From contig JBCBUC010000005.1 of NCBI GenBank assembly GCA_039818345.1, forward strand, positions 62,001 to 126,000: a stretch of 64,000 nucleotides of DNA. The letters run 5' to 3'. Shown in pieces: positions 34,701 to 43,540 of this stretch. Under the pieces are notes generated by a model, which was given only the letters and a program-made list of their open reading frames with translations, had not been told where the DNA came from and ran no database searches. How positions within the stretch are numbered: the stretch's first letter is position 1; each line of letters opens with the position of its first letter. The translations under genes were made by a program, and so were the position numbers. The DNA is from Parvularcula sp039818345. GTDB taxonomy: Bacteria > Pseudomonadota > Alphaproteobacteria > Caulobacterales > Parvularculaceae.

Positions 34701-35935
34701 CGTTCAAAGTCATTTACGGGACGAAACTCCGTGTCGATGACGGTGATACGGTGGAGCGTGGTCAGCGCCTTGCTGACTGGGATCCTTACACCTTGCCGAT
34801 CATGACCGAAGGTAAGGGTAAGGTGCGTTACGAAGACTTGCTCGAAAGCGTCAGTGTCCAGATGGTCGCTGATGAAGAGACCGGTCTTGCGAGCCGTGTT
34901 GTCACCGATTGGCGTTCCAACCCACGCGGCGGCGATCTGCGCCCAGCGATCTTGATCGTCGATGAGGACGGTGAGCCGATCAAACTTGAGAGCGGCCAGG
35001 AAGCTCGTACTTTGCTGCCTGTGGAGGCTATTCTCTCGGTCGAGGACGGAGCAGAGGTCGGGCCAGGCGACGTGCTCGCGCGGATCCCCACTGAAGGCGC
35101 AAAGACCAAAGACATCACTGGTGGTCTGCCGCGGGTGGCGGAACTCTTCGAGGCCCGTCGTCCAAAGGATCACGCGATCATTGCGGAGATTGATGGACGC
35201 GTCGAATTTGGTCGCGACTATAAAAACAAACGCCGCCTCTCGATTGTTCCGGCTGATGATGGTCAGGAGCCGGTCGAATATCTCGTGCCGAAGGGTAAGC
35301 ACCTTGCGGTGCAAGAAGGCGACTTCATCGCTAAGGGAGAGTACATCCTTGATGGTAATCCGGCACCGCACGACATTCTCGATGTCTTGGGGATTGAGGC
35401 GCTTGCTGACTATCTCATCAATGAGATCCAGGAGGTCTATCGCCTCCAGGGTGTGCCGATCAACGACAAGCACATCGAGGTGATCGTTCGCCAGATGCTG
35501 CAAAAGATCGAAGTCAAAGATCCTGGCGACAGCCCGTTCTTGAAGGACGAGCAGGTCGACAAGGTCGAGTTTGACGAGGTCAACCTGCAGCTTGAAGAGC
35601 AGGGCTCGAAGCCTGCTGTCGGTGACCCGGTTCTTCTCGGCATCACCAAGGCGTCGCTTCAAACCCGAAGCTTCATTTCAGCGGCTTCGTTCCAAGAGAC
35701 GACCCGGGTTCTCACCGAGGCGGCCGTTCAAGGGAAGATAGACACGCTTGAGGGTCTCAAAGAAAACGTCATCGTCGGTCGCCTGATCCCAGCGGGCACC
35801 GGCGGTCAGATGACCAAGCACCAGATCGAAGCTGACAAGCGGGACCAGCAGCTCATTGAAGAGCGTGAAGTCCGTGAAGCAGCCGCTCTCCCGGCGCCTG
35901 ATCAATCCGGCGGCGATATCGCCGCGGCGGAGTAA
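31733..35935 (+). CDS. rpoC: RNA polymerase subunit beta prime
   Basis: 1400 residues. N-terminal zinc finger with CLCGKYKRMKYKGVVCEKCG (about 70-90); the active-site motif NADFDGD with magnesium-binding Asp462, Asp464 and Asp466; a second Cys cluster (CETPIGVCAKCYG); trigger-loop region GEPGTQLTMRTFH. I chose ATG 31733, preceded by GAGGAGACC, over an upstream in-frame start at 31691. A strong terminator follows. Confidence 0.98.
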   Translation: MSQELANVFNPLAQPQTFNQIRISLASPEKILSWSFGEIKKPETINYRTFKPERDGLFCARIFGPIKDYECLCGKYKRMKYKGVVCEKCGVEVTLSKVRRERMGHIELAAPVAHIWFLKSLPSRISMFLDMTLKDVERVLYFENYIVIEPGITPLEPMQLLSEEEFMEAQEQYGEDQFTAGIGAEAIREILGNMDLEMICEQLRVEIAESTSELKPKKLAKRLKLIESFIQSGNKPEWMIMTVIPVIPPELRPLVPLDGGRFATSDLNDLYRRVINRNNRLKRLIELRAPDIIVRNEKRMLQESVDALFDNGRRGRVITGTNKRPLKSLSDMLKGKQGRFRQNLLGKRVDYSGRSVIVVGPDLKLHECGLPKKMALELFKPFIYSRLDAMGLSATVKQAKKLVEKERPEVWDILDEVIREHPVMLNRAPTLHRLGIQAFEPKLIEGKAIQLHPLVCTAFNADFDGDQMAVHVPLSLEAQLEARVLMMSTNNILSPANGKPIIVPSQDIVLGLYYITLEKEGEPGEGMVFSNVDEIEHALDAGAVTLHAKVKAVWRSVDADGNETMELVETTPGRMKVASVLPKDHNVPFDVVNTLLRKKTIQGLIDTVYRHCGQKKTVIFADHIMELGFKEACKAGISFGKDDMVIPDTKAGIVDETRSLASEYEQQYADGLITRGEKYNKVVDAWAKCTDRVAEEMMKEISTTKFDPETKRQLEPNSVYMMSHSGARGSPTQMRQLAAMRGLMAKPSGEIIETPIVSNFKEGLTVLEYFNSTHGARKGLADTALKTANSGYLTRRLVDVAQDCIVKEMDCGTTQGITLEAIVDSGEIVLALSERLLGRTVLGDIADPDSGEVMVEDGTLLDEVTAEAIEKAGIQKVKVRSPLTCETPIGVCAKCYGRDLARGEPVNVGEAVGVIAAQSIGEPGTQLTMRTFHVGGTAQVGDTSLIEASHEGTIQLENRNVAKDSAGDLVVMGRNTLIKIRGKDGQDLASFKVIYGTKLRVDDGDTVERGQRLADWDPYTLPIMTEGKGKVRYEDLLESVSVQMVADEETGLASRVVTDWRSNPRGGDLRPAILIVDEDGEPIKLESGQEARTLLPVEAILSVEDGAEVGPGDVLARIPTEGAKTKDITGGLPRVAELFEARRPKDHAIIAEIDGRVEFGRDYKNKRRLSIVPADDGQEPVEYLVPKGKHLAVQEGDFIAKGEYILDGNPAPHDILDVLGIEALADYLINEIQEVYRLQGVPINDKHIEVIVRQMLQKIEVKDPGDSPFLKDEQVDKVEFDEVNLQLEEQGSKPAVGDPVLLGITKASLQTRSFISAASFQETTRVLTEAAVQGKIDTLEGLKENVIVGRLIPAGTGGQMTKHQIEADKRDQQLIEEREVREAAALPAPDQSGGDIAAAE

Positions 35936-35941
35936 ACAAGC

Positions 35942-35969
35942 AAAACGGCGGGCCAAGGCCCGCCGTTTT
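35942..35969 (+). terminator. Intrinsic terminator after rpoC
   Basis: AAAACGGCGGGCC pairs perfectly with GGCCCGCCGTTTT around a tiny AA loop and ends in four T residues. Being symmetrical, it can act on both strands. Confidence 0.88.
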
Positions 35970-36036
35970 CGTATCAGCAACCCTTTCAGCGCCATAAATA
36001 GGACCAGACTGGTCTCAAATCTTGGAGAGCGGAGCG

Positions 36037-37002
36037 TTGCAAGAACGCCTAGGCATTGTGGTCATCGGACGTAACGAGGGCGAGCGGCTAAAAACGTCGA
36101 TCCGTTCGCTACCGTCCGGCATACCCGTCGTTTATGTTGATTCCGGTTCCACGGACGGCTCCCCTCAATGGGCCGAGGACCAGGGCTATGCCGTCACGCG
36201 GCTCTCGGCCGATCGTCCATTCTCTGCAGCGCGTGCACGAAATGAGGGGCTCGATCGTCTTTTGGCGGATCACCCGGACCGATTGTTTGTTCAGTTTATC
36301 GATGGTGATTGTGAGCTTGATCAGCATTGGCTTTCAATCGGCCTCAATCGTTTGGCAGAGAATGATCAACTGGCGGCCGTTGCTGGCCTCCGCCGCGAGC
36401 GCTACCCAGAGAAAAGTTGGTACAATGAGCTCTGTGCCTATGAGTGGGATACGCCCGTCGGTGAAGCAAAGGCGATCGGTGGGGATGCGCTCTACCGAAT
36501 TGCAGCATTTCACAAAGCGGGCGGGTTCGATCCCTTGATGATGGCGGGCGAAGAGCCAGAGCTCTGTCTCCGGCTTCGTCGCCTCGGTTACACCATCGAA
36601 CGACTGGATGCGCCGATGACCCTGCACGACGCCGCAATCTACACCTTTGGCGCCTGGTGGAAGAGGGCGGTGCGCTCTGGTTATGCGTTCACTCTTGGCG
36701 CCATGAAACATGGCCGATCGGGGTATCGTGTGCGCGAAGTCTTGAGATCGGCGGCATGGGGCTCGGTGCCGATTATCATCCTTGTGTCCCCTTTTTTTGG
36801 CGTCCCGTGGCTATCAGCGGGCCTACTGATCCTCTGCCTTTTTAAGTGGTGGAGCTTGCGCCGCCGATTTGAAGCAAAAATACCCAAGGCAGGCCGCTAT
36901 GCCGCTTTCCTGATGCTGACCAATGTGGCCGAGGTTCGCGGTATATTCGAGGCTCTATGGCAAAAGGCAGTGCAGGGACAAAAAATCGTCGAGTATAAGT
37001 GA
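36037..37002 (+). CDS. Glycosyltransferase family 2
   Basis: 321 residues. GT-A fold: VVIGRNEGERL near the start, VDSGSTDGS, and the metal-binding D-x-D as FIDGDCE (about residue 92); a C-terminal hydrophobic segment (about 240-275) suggests membrane association. The start is read as TTG 36037, preceded by GGAGAGCGGAG; TTG 36022 is an alternative. Coupled to the next gene by a 1-nt overlap. Sugar and acceptor unknown; probably surface polysaccharide or glycolipid. Confidence 0.88.
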   Translation: MQERLGIVVIGRNEGERLKTSIRSLPSGIPVVYVDSGSTDGSPQWAEDQGYAVTRLSADRPFSAARARNEGLDRLLADHPDRLFVQFIDGDCELDQHWLSIGLNRLAENDQLAAVAGLRRERYPEKSWYNELCAYEWDTPVGEAKAIGGDALYRIAAFHKAGGFDPLMMAGEEPELCLRLRRLGYTIERLDAPMTLHDAAIYTFGAWWKRAVRSGYAFTLGAMKHGRSGYRVREVLRSAAWGSVPIIILVSPFFGVPWLSAGLLILCLFKWWSLRRRFEAKIPKAGRYAAFLMLTNVAEVRGIFEALWQKAVQGQKIVEYK

Positions 37003-38249
37003 TGATAGCTACGGGCCCACCTAATTCACCAATACCTGATGAGGGGTTTGCGGCCTTTTCCGGCCGCTATGCCATGCTCAGCCATATTCCGGTCCAAATG
37101 GTGGATGGTCAGATGTTCACCGACCGGCTCTGGGCGAAAGATCTCGATCTGCACATGCGTTATCTGCCGTCCCTGACCCTTGTGTCGCCGCTTGATCCCG
37201 CGGCTCAACACGAAGGTTGGGATCGGGTGACAAGCGACAACATCAAACATGTCCCACTTCCCATGAATAAAGGGTGGCCCCGGACCATCCTTAATATGGT
37301 GCAAGTCCGTCGGACGGTACTGAACATCGCTCGGCAGCACGACCTTGTGCACACAGGGCTAGCGGGATGGCCGTTCCCGCTTTCGTTCTACCTTCTGCAG
37401 GAGGCGCGCGCGCGCAATTTTCTGTGGCTCAACATCACCGAGTCGATCCCTTGGGCGACAGACAATGGTCCTCGCGGCTGGATGGGGCCATGGCTCGACA
37501 GTTTTGCGCGACGTGTCATCCAGTCATCAGATCTTCGGATTTACACCAATCCAGGGTTTCGGGACTATTTTGATCAGCCATCGGAAGATGGGATGATCAA
37601 CCCTGCCAGTTGGATTGACGAAAGCTTCGTCGCCGACGAGGAAATGATCGCGGCACGTCCCACCCGCCTTGGATCGATGCCGCCCAAGTTTCTCTTTGCG
37701 GGCAGGCTGACCCACGAAAAAGGTGTCGATCTTTTATTGCAGGCGCTCAAAAGCTATCCAGCTGATGGTCCGCCCATTCAACTCGATCTCATCGGAGAAG
37801 GGCCACTCCTTTCAGACATCGACGCATTGCGCCCGTCGGGCTTGAGCGTGGACATCAATGTGTTGCCGGTTCGGTCTTACGGACCCTCGTTCTTTTCACT
37901 TCTCGATGAGTACAGCCTCTTGCTGGTACCCACGCGCACGTCAGAGCAGCCCCGCATTATCTATGACGCAGCCATTCGCGGCGTGCCCGTTTTGGCCTCT
38001 GACACGCCGGGTAACTTGTCGGTGATAGGCGATGATCTGGGTTTTCGGTTTGAAAGCGGTGATGTGCAGGCATTGACCAAAGCGCTCACCTCGGCAGCAG
38101 CGAATCATCAAAGCCTCTTTGAGATGGGGGCTAAGGCGTATCGAGCACTCTCTTCTTACACGCATGAGGAGATGCACCGTCAGCGCTCTCATTTCTTAAG
38201 AAACGCCTATCTTTCCGCTCAACATAGTGGCACCCAAGCCCGGTCATAG
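37002..38249 (+). CDS. Glycosyltransferase family 4
   Basis: 415 residues of a GT-B-type glycosyltransferase. The C-terminal half has KFLFAGRLTHEKGVDLLLQAL, DLIGEGPL and the nucleotide-sugar-binding E-x7-E region read as SEQPRIIYDAAIRGVPVLAS, where the first Glu is shifted. The N-terminal acceptor domain is divergent. It starts inside the stop of the GT2 gene (TGATG). It probably builds the same glycan as its neighbour. Confidence 0.85.
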   Translation: MIATGPPNSPIPDEGFAAFSGRYAMLSHIPVQMVDGQMFTDRLWAKDLDLHMRYLPSLTLVSPLDPAAQHEGWDRVTSDNIKHVPLPMNKGWPRTILNMVQVRRTVLNIARQHDLVHTGLAGWPFPLSFYLLQEARARNFLWLNITESIPWATDNGPRGWMGPWLDSFARRVIQSSDLRIYTNPGFRDYFDQPSEDGMINPASWIDESFVADEEMIAARPTRLGSMPPKFLFAGRLTHEKGVDLLLQALKSYPADGPPIQLDLIGEGPLLSDIDALRPSGLSVDINVLPVRSYGPSFFSLLDEYSLLLVPTRTSEQPRIIYDAAIRGVPVLASDTPGNLSVIGDDLGFRFESGDVQALTKALTSAAANHQSLFEMGAKAYRALSSYTHEEMHRQRSHFLRNAYLSAQHSGTQARS

Positions 38250-38313
38250 GGCCCAATTTTGGAGGGCTGTAACGGCCTCCGATCCTTGTCTGTGCCTGGC
38301 TTCGAATAGAAGG

Positions 38314-38342
38314 TTGACGCACCAGATTCGCTTCGCTAACGC
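38314..38342 (+). promoter_or_regulatory. Candidate rpsL (str operon) promoter
   Basis: TTGACG (-35) and TAACGC (-10) with a 17-bp spacer ending CTTCGC. TTGACGC then 14 bases then GCTAACGC fits the -35 of the Caulobacter consensus TTGACGS-N10-14-GCTANAWC exactly and the -10 in part. It lies about 165 bp before rpsL. Confidence 0.6.
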
Positions 38343-38506
38343 CGCGCGACGCCAGATGGGGCGCTGTCGGTTCGCCGAAACAACCCCGGGCATATCGTCA
38401 GTGTTGGTTTTGTCGGCCGCGCGGGCTGAAGGCTCGTCGCGGCAGTTGGTTTTGGCAAGCCAAGACGCGCGGTTTTTGGAATTTTGAACGAACGAAAAAG
38501 GGCTTT

Positions 38507-38878
38507 ATGCCAACGATTCAGCAGCTGATCCGCAAGCCGCGGAACCCGAAGCGGAAGATTAACAAGGTTCCGCACCTGCAGGGAAACCCGCAGAAACGGG
38601 GCGTGTGCACACGTGTCTACACAACCACACCGAAAAAGCCGAATTCGGCGCTTCGGAAAGTGGCCAAAGTGCGCCTCACCAATGGCTATGAAGTTATCAG
38701 TTATATTCCCGGTGAGGGTCACAACCTGCAAGAGCACTCCGTGGTGTTGATCCGCGGTGGCCGGGTGAAAGACCTTCCGGGCGTCCGTTATCACATCCTG
38801 CGCGGCGTTCTCGACACGCAAGGCGTCAAAGACCGCAAGCAACGCCGTTCGAAATACGGCGCCAAGCGTCCGAAGTAA
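38507..38878 (+). CDS. rpsL: Ribosomal protein S12
   Basis: 123 residues. The decoding-centre loop TTTPKKPNSALRKVAKVRL keeps Lys43, the residue often altered in streptomycin resistance, so it looks wild type. AAAGGGC lies before the ATG. First gene of the str operon; rpsG follows after 11 nt. Confidence 0.98.
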   Translation: MPTIQQLIRKPRNPKRKINKVPHLQGNPQKRGVCTRVYTTTPKKPNSALRKVAKVRLTNGYEVISYIPGEGHNLQEHSVVLIRGGRVKDLPGVRYHILRGVLDTQGVKDRKQRRSKYGAKRPK

Positions 38879-38889
38879 GGGTTCTCACG

Positions 38890-39360
38890 ATGTCACGCAG
38901 AAGACGCGCCGAGAAACGGCCAATCGACCCAGATCCAAAGTTCCACGATCTGCAGATTTCCAAATTCATGAATTACGTCATGCTCGACGGCAAAAAGTCG
39001 GCAGCGGAGAAAATCGTCTACGGCGCTATGGAGCGCATGGAAGAAAAACTCCGTCGTCCACCGGTCGATACGTTCCGTGATGCACTCGAAAATGTTTATC
39101 CCGCCGTTGAGGTGCGCTCGCGCCGGGTTGGTGGTGCGACATATCAGGTACCGGTCGAGGTCCGTCCCGACCGTAAACAGGCGCTGGCCATGCGCTGGAT
39201 CATTGGCGCGGCGCGCAAGCGCAACGAAACGACGATGATCGAGCGTCTTTCAGGCGAGCTCATGGACGCCGCACAAAATCGCGGAGCGGCTGTGAAAAAG
39301 CGAGAAGATACGCATAAGATGGCTGAGGCCAATCGGGCCTTCTCGCACTATCGCTGGTAA
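38890..39360 (+). CDS. rpsG: Ribosomal protein S7
   Basis: 156 residues, a 30S head assembly protein. Contains FMNYVMLDGKKSAAEKIVYGA, read as FMNYVMLDGKKSAA then EKIVYGA, and VGGATYQVPVEVRPDRKQALA. The C-terminal helix ends NRAFSHYRW. A lipoprotein gene, not fusA, follows after 17 nt. Confidence 0.98.
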   Translation: MSRRRRAEKRPIDPDPKFHDLQISKFMNYVMLDGKKSAAEKIVYGAMERMEEKLRRPPVDTFRDALENVYPAVEVRSRRVGGATYQVPVEVRPDRKQALAMRWIIGAARKRNETTMIERLSGELMDAAQNRGAAVKKREDTHKMAEANRAFSHYRW

Positions 39361-39377
39361 AAGGGAGATCCAGTTCC

Positions 39378-39788
39378 ATGCTTAAGTCTAAATTCCACGC
39401 TCTTGCGGTTATTCCGCTCGTTCTTGCTGCTTGTGCAACCGAGCCAGTCGTCGAAGAGCTTCCTGAGCCGTTTGTCGCCGAATCCATCATGGTTGGCGGT
39501 CTTTCGGTTGTGACCCTTGCTGATGCTGCGACAGCAGTGAGCATCGAAGCCGACGCACGCGCTTCGGCTGCTGAAGGTTTCAAGGGCGATAACAAAGGCA
39601 ACGCTTGCTACCAGGCTCCAATGTTCACCGGCGTTTCGGGTGAAGAGATCCTGGAAACCACCACACGTCGCGCTGAGTTCTGGAACTACAGCGTCTGTGG
39701 TGAGGCGTATGAAGTTCCAGTCATCGTCGAAATCGATGAAATGGGCGCTGTTACTTACGTCGTCGGTACGGGTCGCGAGGCTTACTAA
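39378..39788 (+). CDS. Small lipoprotein inserted in the str operon
   Basis: 136 residues. The signal peptide (1-18) ends in lipobox LAAC with Cys19, so the protein is lipid-anchored in the envelope. The mature part is acidic with two further Cys (NACYQAP and VCGEAYE) that could form a disulfide. No family recognised. A good ribosome site (GGGAGA) and spacings of 17 and 30 nt to rpsG and fusA suggest it is co-transcribed with them. Unusual position. Confidence 0.8.
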   Translation: MLKSKFHALAVIPLVLAACATEPVVEELPEPFVAESIMVGGLSVVTLADAATAVSIEADARASAAEGFKGDNKGNACYQAPMFTGVSGEEILETTTRRAEFWNYSVCGEAYEVPVIVEIDEMGAVTYVVGTGREAY

Positions 39789-39818
39789 CCCGCTTCCCCA
39801 CGCAGTCAGGATTGAATG

Positions 39819-41912
39819 ATGTCACGCGAATACGCCATTGAGGATTATCGGAACTTCGGGATCATGGCCCACATTGATGCGGGCAAGACCACGACGACCG
39901 AGCGCATCCTCTATTACACCGGCAAGTCCTACAAAATCGGTGAGGTCCATGATGGGGCCGCGACGATGGACTGGATGGAGCAAGAGCAGGAGCGGGGGAT
40001 TACGATCACCTCTGCTGCGACGACGACATTCTGGTCGGGACGCGACGGTAAAAAGCGTCGTTTGAACATCATTGATACGCCTGGCCACGTGGATTTCACC
40101 ATTGAAGTCGAGCGCTCCTTGCGGGTGCTCGACGGTGCTGTGGCTCTCCTCGACGGCAATGCCGGGGTGGAGCCGCAGACCGAAACTGTTTGGCGCCAGG
40201 GCGACAAGTACGAAGTCCCCCGCATGTTTTTCATCAACAAGATGGATAAGCTGGGTGCGAACTTTTACACGTCTGTTGAGTCGATCCATGATCGCCTCGC
40301 GGCGAAGACCGTGGTGCTGCAGCTGCCGATCGGCGAAGAGAGCGACTTTAAGGGCGTTGTCGACCTGATCGAAATGGATGCCATTGTTTGGAACGAGGAG
40401 ACGCTTGGTGCGTCCTTCGACCGTGTTGAGATCCCCGATGATCTCAAAGACAAGGCGGCCGAGTACCGTGAGAAAATGATCGAAACGGTCGTTGAGCTCG
40501 ATGAAGACGCCATGGAGGCGTATCTTGAGGGTAACGAGCCGGACAATGATACGATCCGCGCACTGATCCGTAAGGGGACGATTAACGTCGACTTCCACCC
40601 GGTTCTTTGCGGCACTGCTTTTAAGAACAAAGGTGTTCAGCCTCTCCTCGATGCTGTGGTCGACTTCTTGCCGTCGCCGGTTGATGTGCCCGCTATTAAG
40701 GGCGTGTTGCCTGACAGCGATGAAGAGGTAACCCGTCCGTCATCGGATGATGAGCCGCTCTCGATGCTCGCCTTCAAGATCATGAACGACCCGTTTGTGG
40801 GCACGCTGACCTTTTGCCGGATTTACTCGGGTCATCTTGAGCAGGGTGTTTCACTCCTGAACTCGGTGAAGGGTAAGAAGGAGCGCGTCGGCCGTATGCT
40901 GCTGATGCATTCGAACAGCCAGGAAGAGATCAAGAGCGCGTTCGCTGGCGACATTGTTGCGATCGCGGGCCTTAAAGACACGACAACGGGCGACACGCTC
41001 TGCGTGACCCAAAGCCCAGTGATCCTTGAGCGGATGGAGTTCCCCGAGCCAGTCATCGAGCTGGCCGTGGAACCGAAGACCAAAGCAGACCAAGAGAAAA
41101 TGGGCATCGCGCTCAATCGTCTTGCTGCTGAGGACCCATCATTCCGTGTGCATACGGATGAAGAAAGCGGCCAAACTATCATCAAGGGAATGGGCGAGCT
41201 TCACCTCGACATCCTGGTCGACCGCATGAAGCGTGAGTTTAAAGTGGAGGCCAATGTCGGCGCGCCGCAAGTGGCTTATCGCGAGACGATTACAAAGCAT
41301 GCGGACATTGACTACACCCACAAGAAACAGTCGGGTGGTTCGGGTCAGTTTGCGCGCATCAAGTTCAAGATCGGGCCAGCGGAGCCAGGTGATGGCTTCA
41401 CGTTTGAAAGCTCGATCGTGGGCGGCGCGATCCCGAAGGAATATATCCCCGGCGTGGAGAAGGGCCTCAACCAGGTTCAAGAATCAGGCCTCTTGGTGGG
41501 CTTCCCGATCCTCGACTTCAAAGTTGAGCTCTATGATGGCGGCTTCCACGATGTGGACTCATCGGTTCTTGCTTTTGAGATCGCGGCACGGGGTGCGATG
41601 CGGGAACATAAGAGCGAGCTAGGGCTTGCGCTTCTTGAGCCCGTGATGAAAGTGGAAGTGGTGACCCCGGACGAATATACCGGGACTGTTATCGGTGACC
41701 TGAACTCTCGCCGGGGACAGATCGCCGGTCAGGAAATCCGCGGCAATGCAACGGTGGTGAATGCCATGGTGCCGCTCGCGAATATGTTTGGGTACGTCAA
41801 CAATCTGCGTTCTGCGACGCAAGGGCGTGCTCAGTATACAATGCAATTCGATCACTACGAACGCGTGCCCAATGCGGTCGCGGACGAAGTCAAGGCGAAG
41901 CTCGCCGGGTAG
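39819..41912 (+). CDS. fusA: Elongation factor G
   Basis: 697-residue translocase GTPase. G1 AHIDAGKTTTTERILYYTG near residue 16, switch motif GITITSAATTTFW, DTPGHVDFT, and NKMDKLG. Domain IV ends the protein normally. ATG 39819 (MSREYAIED) is favoured over the preceding in-frame ATG 39816 on family length. It follows the lipoprotein gene by 30 nt and precedes tuf by 27 nt. Confidence 0.98.
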   Translation: MSREYAIEDYRNFGIMAHIDAGKTTTTERILYYTGKSYKIGEVHDGAATMDWMEQEQERGITITSAATTTFWSGRDGKKRRLNIIDTPGHVDFTIEVERSLRVLDGAVALLDGNAGVEPQTETVWRQGDKYEVPRMFFINKMDKLGANFYTSVESIHDRLAAKTVVLQLPIGEESDFKGVVDLIEMDAIVWNEETLGASFDRVEIPDDLKDKAAEYREKMIETVVELDEDAMEAYLEGNEPDNDTIRALIRKGTINVDFHPVLCGTAFKNKGVQPLLDAVVDFLPSPVDVPAIKGVLPDSDEEVTRPSSDDEPLSMLAFKIMNDPFVGTLTFCRIYSGHLEQGVSLLNSVKGKKERVGRMLLMHSNSQEEIKSAFAGDIVAIAGLKDTTTGDTLCVTQSPVILERMEFPEPVIELAVEPKTKADQEKMGIALNRLAAEDPSFRVHTDEESGQTIIKGMGELHLDILVDRMKREFKVEANVGAPQVAYRETITKHADIDYTHKKQSGGSGQFARIKFKIGPAEPGDGFTFESSIVGGAIPKEYIPGVEKGLNQVQESGLLVGFPILDFKVELYDGGFHDVDSSVLAFEIAARGAMREHKSELGLALLEPVMKVEVVTPDEYTGTVIGDLNSRRGQIAGQEIRGNATVVNAMVPLANMFGYVNNLRSATQGRAQYTMQFDHYERVPNAVADEVKAKLAG

Positions 41913-41939
41913 TAACGGTCAGACGACGGAGATAGTAAA

Positions 41940-43115
41940 ATGGCCAAGGAAAAGTTTGAACGCAATAAGCCGCACGCCAACATTGGCACAATCGGCCACG
42001 TGGACCACGGCAAGACGACGCTGACCGCAGCGATCACCAAGTATTTCGGTGATTTCAAAGCGTATGATGAGATCGACGGTGCTCCTGAGGAGCGCGAACG
42101 CGGTATCACGATTTCGACCGCCCACGTCGAATATGAAACCGACAACCGTCACTACGCACACGTCGACTGCCCTGGTCACGCTGACTATGTGAAAAACATG
42201 ATCACCGGTGCGGCCCAGATGGACGGTGCGATCTTGGTGGTGAACGCAGCCGATGGCCCTATGCCGCAAACGCGTGAGCACATTCTGCTTGCTCGCCAGG
42301 TTGGTGTTCCTGCGATCGTTGTTTTCTTGAATAAAGTTGACCAAGTCGACGATGAAGAGCTGCTCGAGCTCGTCGAGATGGAAGTGCGTGAGCTTCTCGA
42401 CTCCTACGAGTTCCCTGGCGACGATATTCCAATCATCGCTGGTTCTGCGCTTGCGGCTCTTGAGGGTCGTGACGAGAACATCGGTGAAGAGAAAATCAAA
42501 GAGCTGATGGCGCAGGTCGATGAGTACATTCCGACCCCAGAGCGTCCTGTTGATCAGACCTTCTTGATGCCGATCGAAGACGTTTTCTCGATTTCAGGTC
42601 GCGGTACGGTGGTGACCGGTCGCGTTGAGCGCGGCCGTGTGAACGTGGGCGACGAACTCGAAATCATTGGCATCCGTGAGACCACAAAAACCACGTGTAC
42701 GGGTGTTGAGATGTTCCGTAAGCTGCTCGATAGTGGTGAAGCGGGCGATAACGTTGGTGTTCTTCTTCGCGGTGTCGACCGTGAAGGCGTGGAGCGTGGC
42801 CAGGTTCTCTGTAAGCCAGGCTCGGTGACTCCGCACACCAAGTTTGTGGCCGAGGCCTACATTCTCACCAAAGAAGAGGGCGGTCGTCACACGCCGTTCT
42901 TCAACAACTACCGTCCACAGTTTTACTTCCGGACCACCGACGTGACCGGCATTTGTACCCTTCCTGAGGGCACCGAGATGGTGATGCCTGGCGACAACGT
43001 GAACCTGAACGTGGAGCTGATCGTGCCAATCGCCATGGAAGAGAAGCTCCGCTTCGCTATCCGTGAAGGTGGCCGCACGGTGGGTGCTGGAATCGTTTCG
43101 TCGATCATCGAGTAA
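41940..43115 (+). CDS. tuf: Elongation factor Tu
   Basis: 391 residues. G1 GHVDHGKTTLTAAI, DCPGHADYVKNMITGAAQMDG (read as DCPGHADY and KNMITGAAQMDG), and NKVDQVDD. Carries aminoacyl-tRNA to the ribosome. It is the last gene of the str unit, followed by a terminator-like hairpin before rpsJ. Three residues shorter than the usual 394, with no missing domain. Confidence 0.98.
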   Translation: MAKEKFERNKPHANIGTIGHVDHGKTTLTAAITKYFGDFKAYDEIDGAPEERERGITISTAHVEYETDNRHYAHVDCPGHADYVKNMITGAAQMDGAILVVNAADGPMPQTREHILLARQVGVPAIVVFLNKVDQVDDEELLELVEMEVRELLDSYEFPGDDIPIIAGSALAALEGRDENIGEEKIKELMAQVDEYIPTPERPVDQTFLMPIEDVFSISGRGTVVTGRVERGRVNVGDELEIIGIRETTKTTCTGVEMFRKLLDSGEAGDNVGVLLRGVDREGVERGQVLCKPGSVTPHTKFVAEAYILTKEEGGRHTPFFNNYRPQFYFRTTDVTGICTLPEGTEMVMPGDNVNLNVELIVPIAMEEKLRFAIREGGRTVGAGIVSSIIE

Positions 43116-43133
43116 CGATCGACCGTAAGACCT

Positions 43134-43166
43134 GCGGGCCGTGAGTAATTTTACGGCCCGCTTTTT
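43134..43166 (+). terminator. Terminator between tuf and rpsJ
   Basis: GCGGGCCGT pairs with ACGGCCCGC around a 10-base loop, followed by five T residues. It would separate the str and S10 units unless it is read through. Confidence 0.85.
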
Positions 43167-43225
43167 CATTTCCGGCTCCTCTGTCGACAGCGTTCGCTCA
43201 AGAGCCAAAAGAAGGACCTGCCATC

Positions 43226-43537
43226 GTGCAACAGAACATCCGGATTCGGCTGAAAGCGTTCGATCACCGTGTTCTCGACAGCTCCGCGAAGGAGATCGTG
43301 AACACAGCGAAACGCACCGGCGCCCAAGTCCGTGGCCCTATTCCGCTCCCGACGCATATTGATCGCTACACGGTGCTTCGTTCGCCGCACGTGAACAAAA
43401 AATCGCGTGAGCAGTTCGAGATGCGAACCCATAAACGCGTCCTCGATATTGTGGAGCCGACCCCTCAGACCATTGACGCTTTGATGAAGCTCGACCTTTC
43501 GGCCGGCGTCGATGTTGAGATCAAGCTGGGGGCGTAA
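43226..43537 (+). CDS. rpsJ: Ribosomal protein S10
   Basis: 103 residues, a 30S head protein and the NusE partner in antitermination. Family stretches IRIRLKAFDHR and RGPIPLPTHIDRYTVLRSPHVNKKSREQFE (two parts) are intact. Begins with GTG; GAAGGA lies 9 nt upstream. First gene of the S10 unit. Confidence 0.97.
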   Translation: MQQNIRIRLKAFDHRVLDSSAKEIVNTAKRTGAQVRGPIPLPTHIDRYTVLRSPHVNKKSREQFEMRTHKRVLDIVEPTPQTIDALMKLDLSAGVDVEIKLGA

Positions 43538-43540
43538 CCG

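Noticed and set aside
33920..35662. 580-residue open frame on the minus strand
   Set aside because: It is antisense to the rpoC coding region; stop codons are rare there because of rpoC codon choice.
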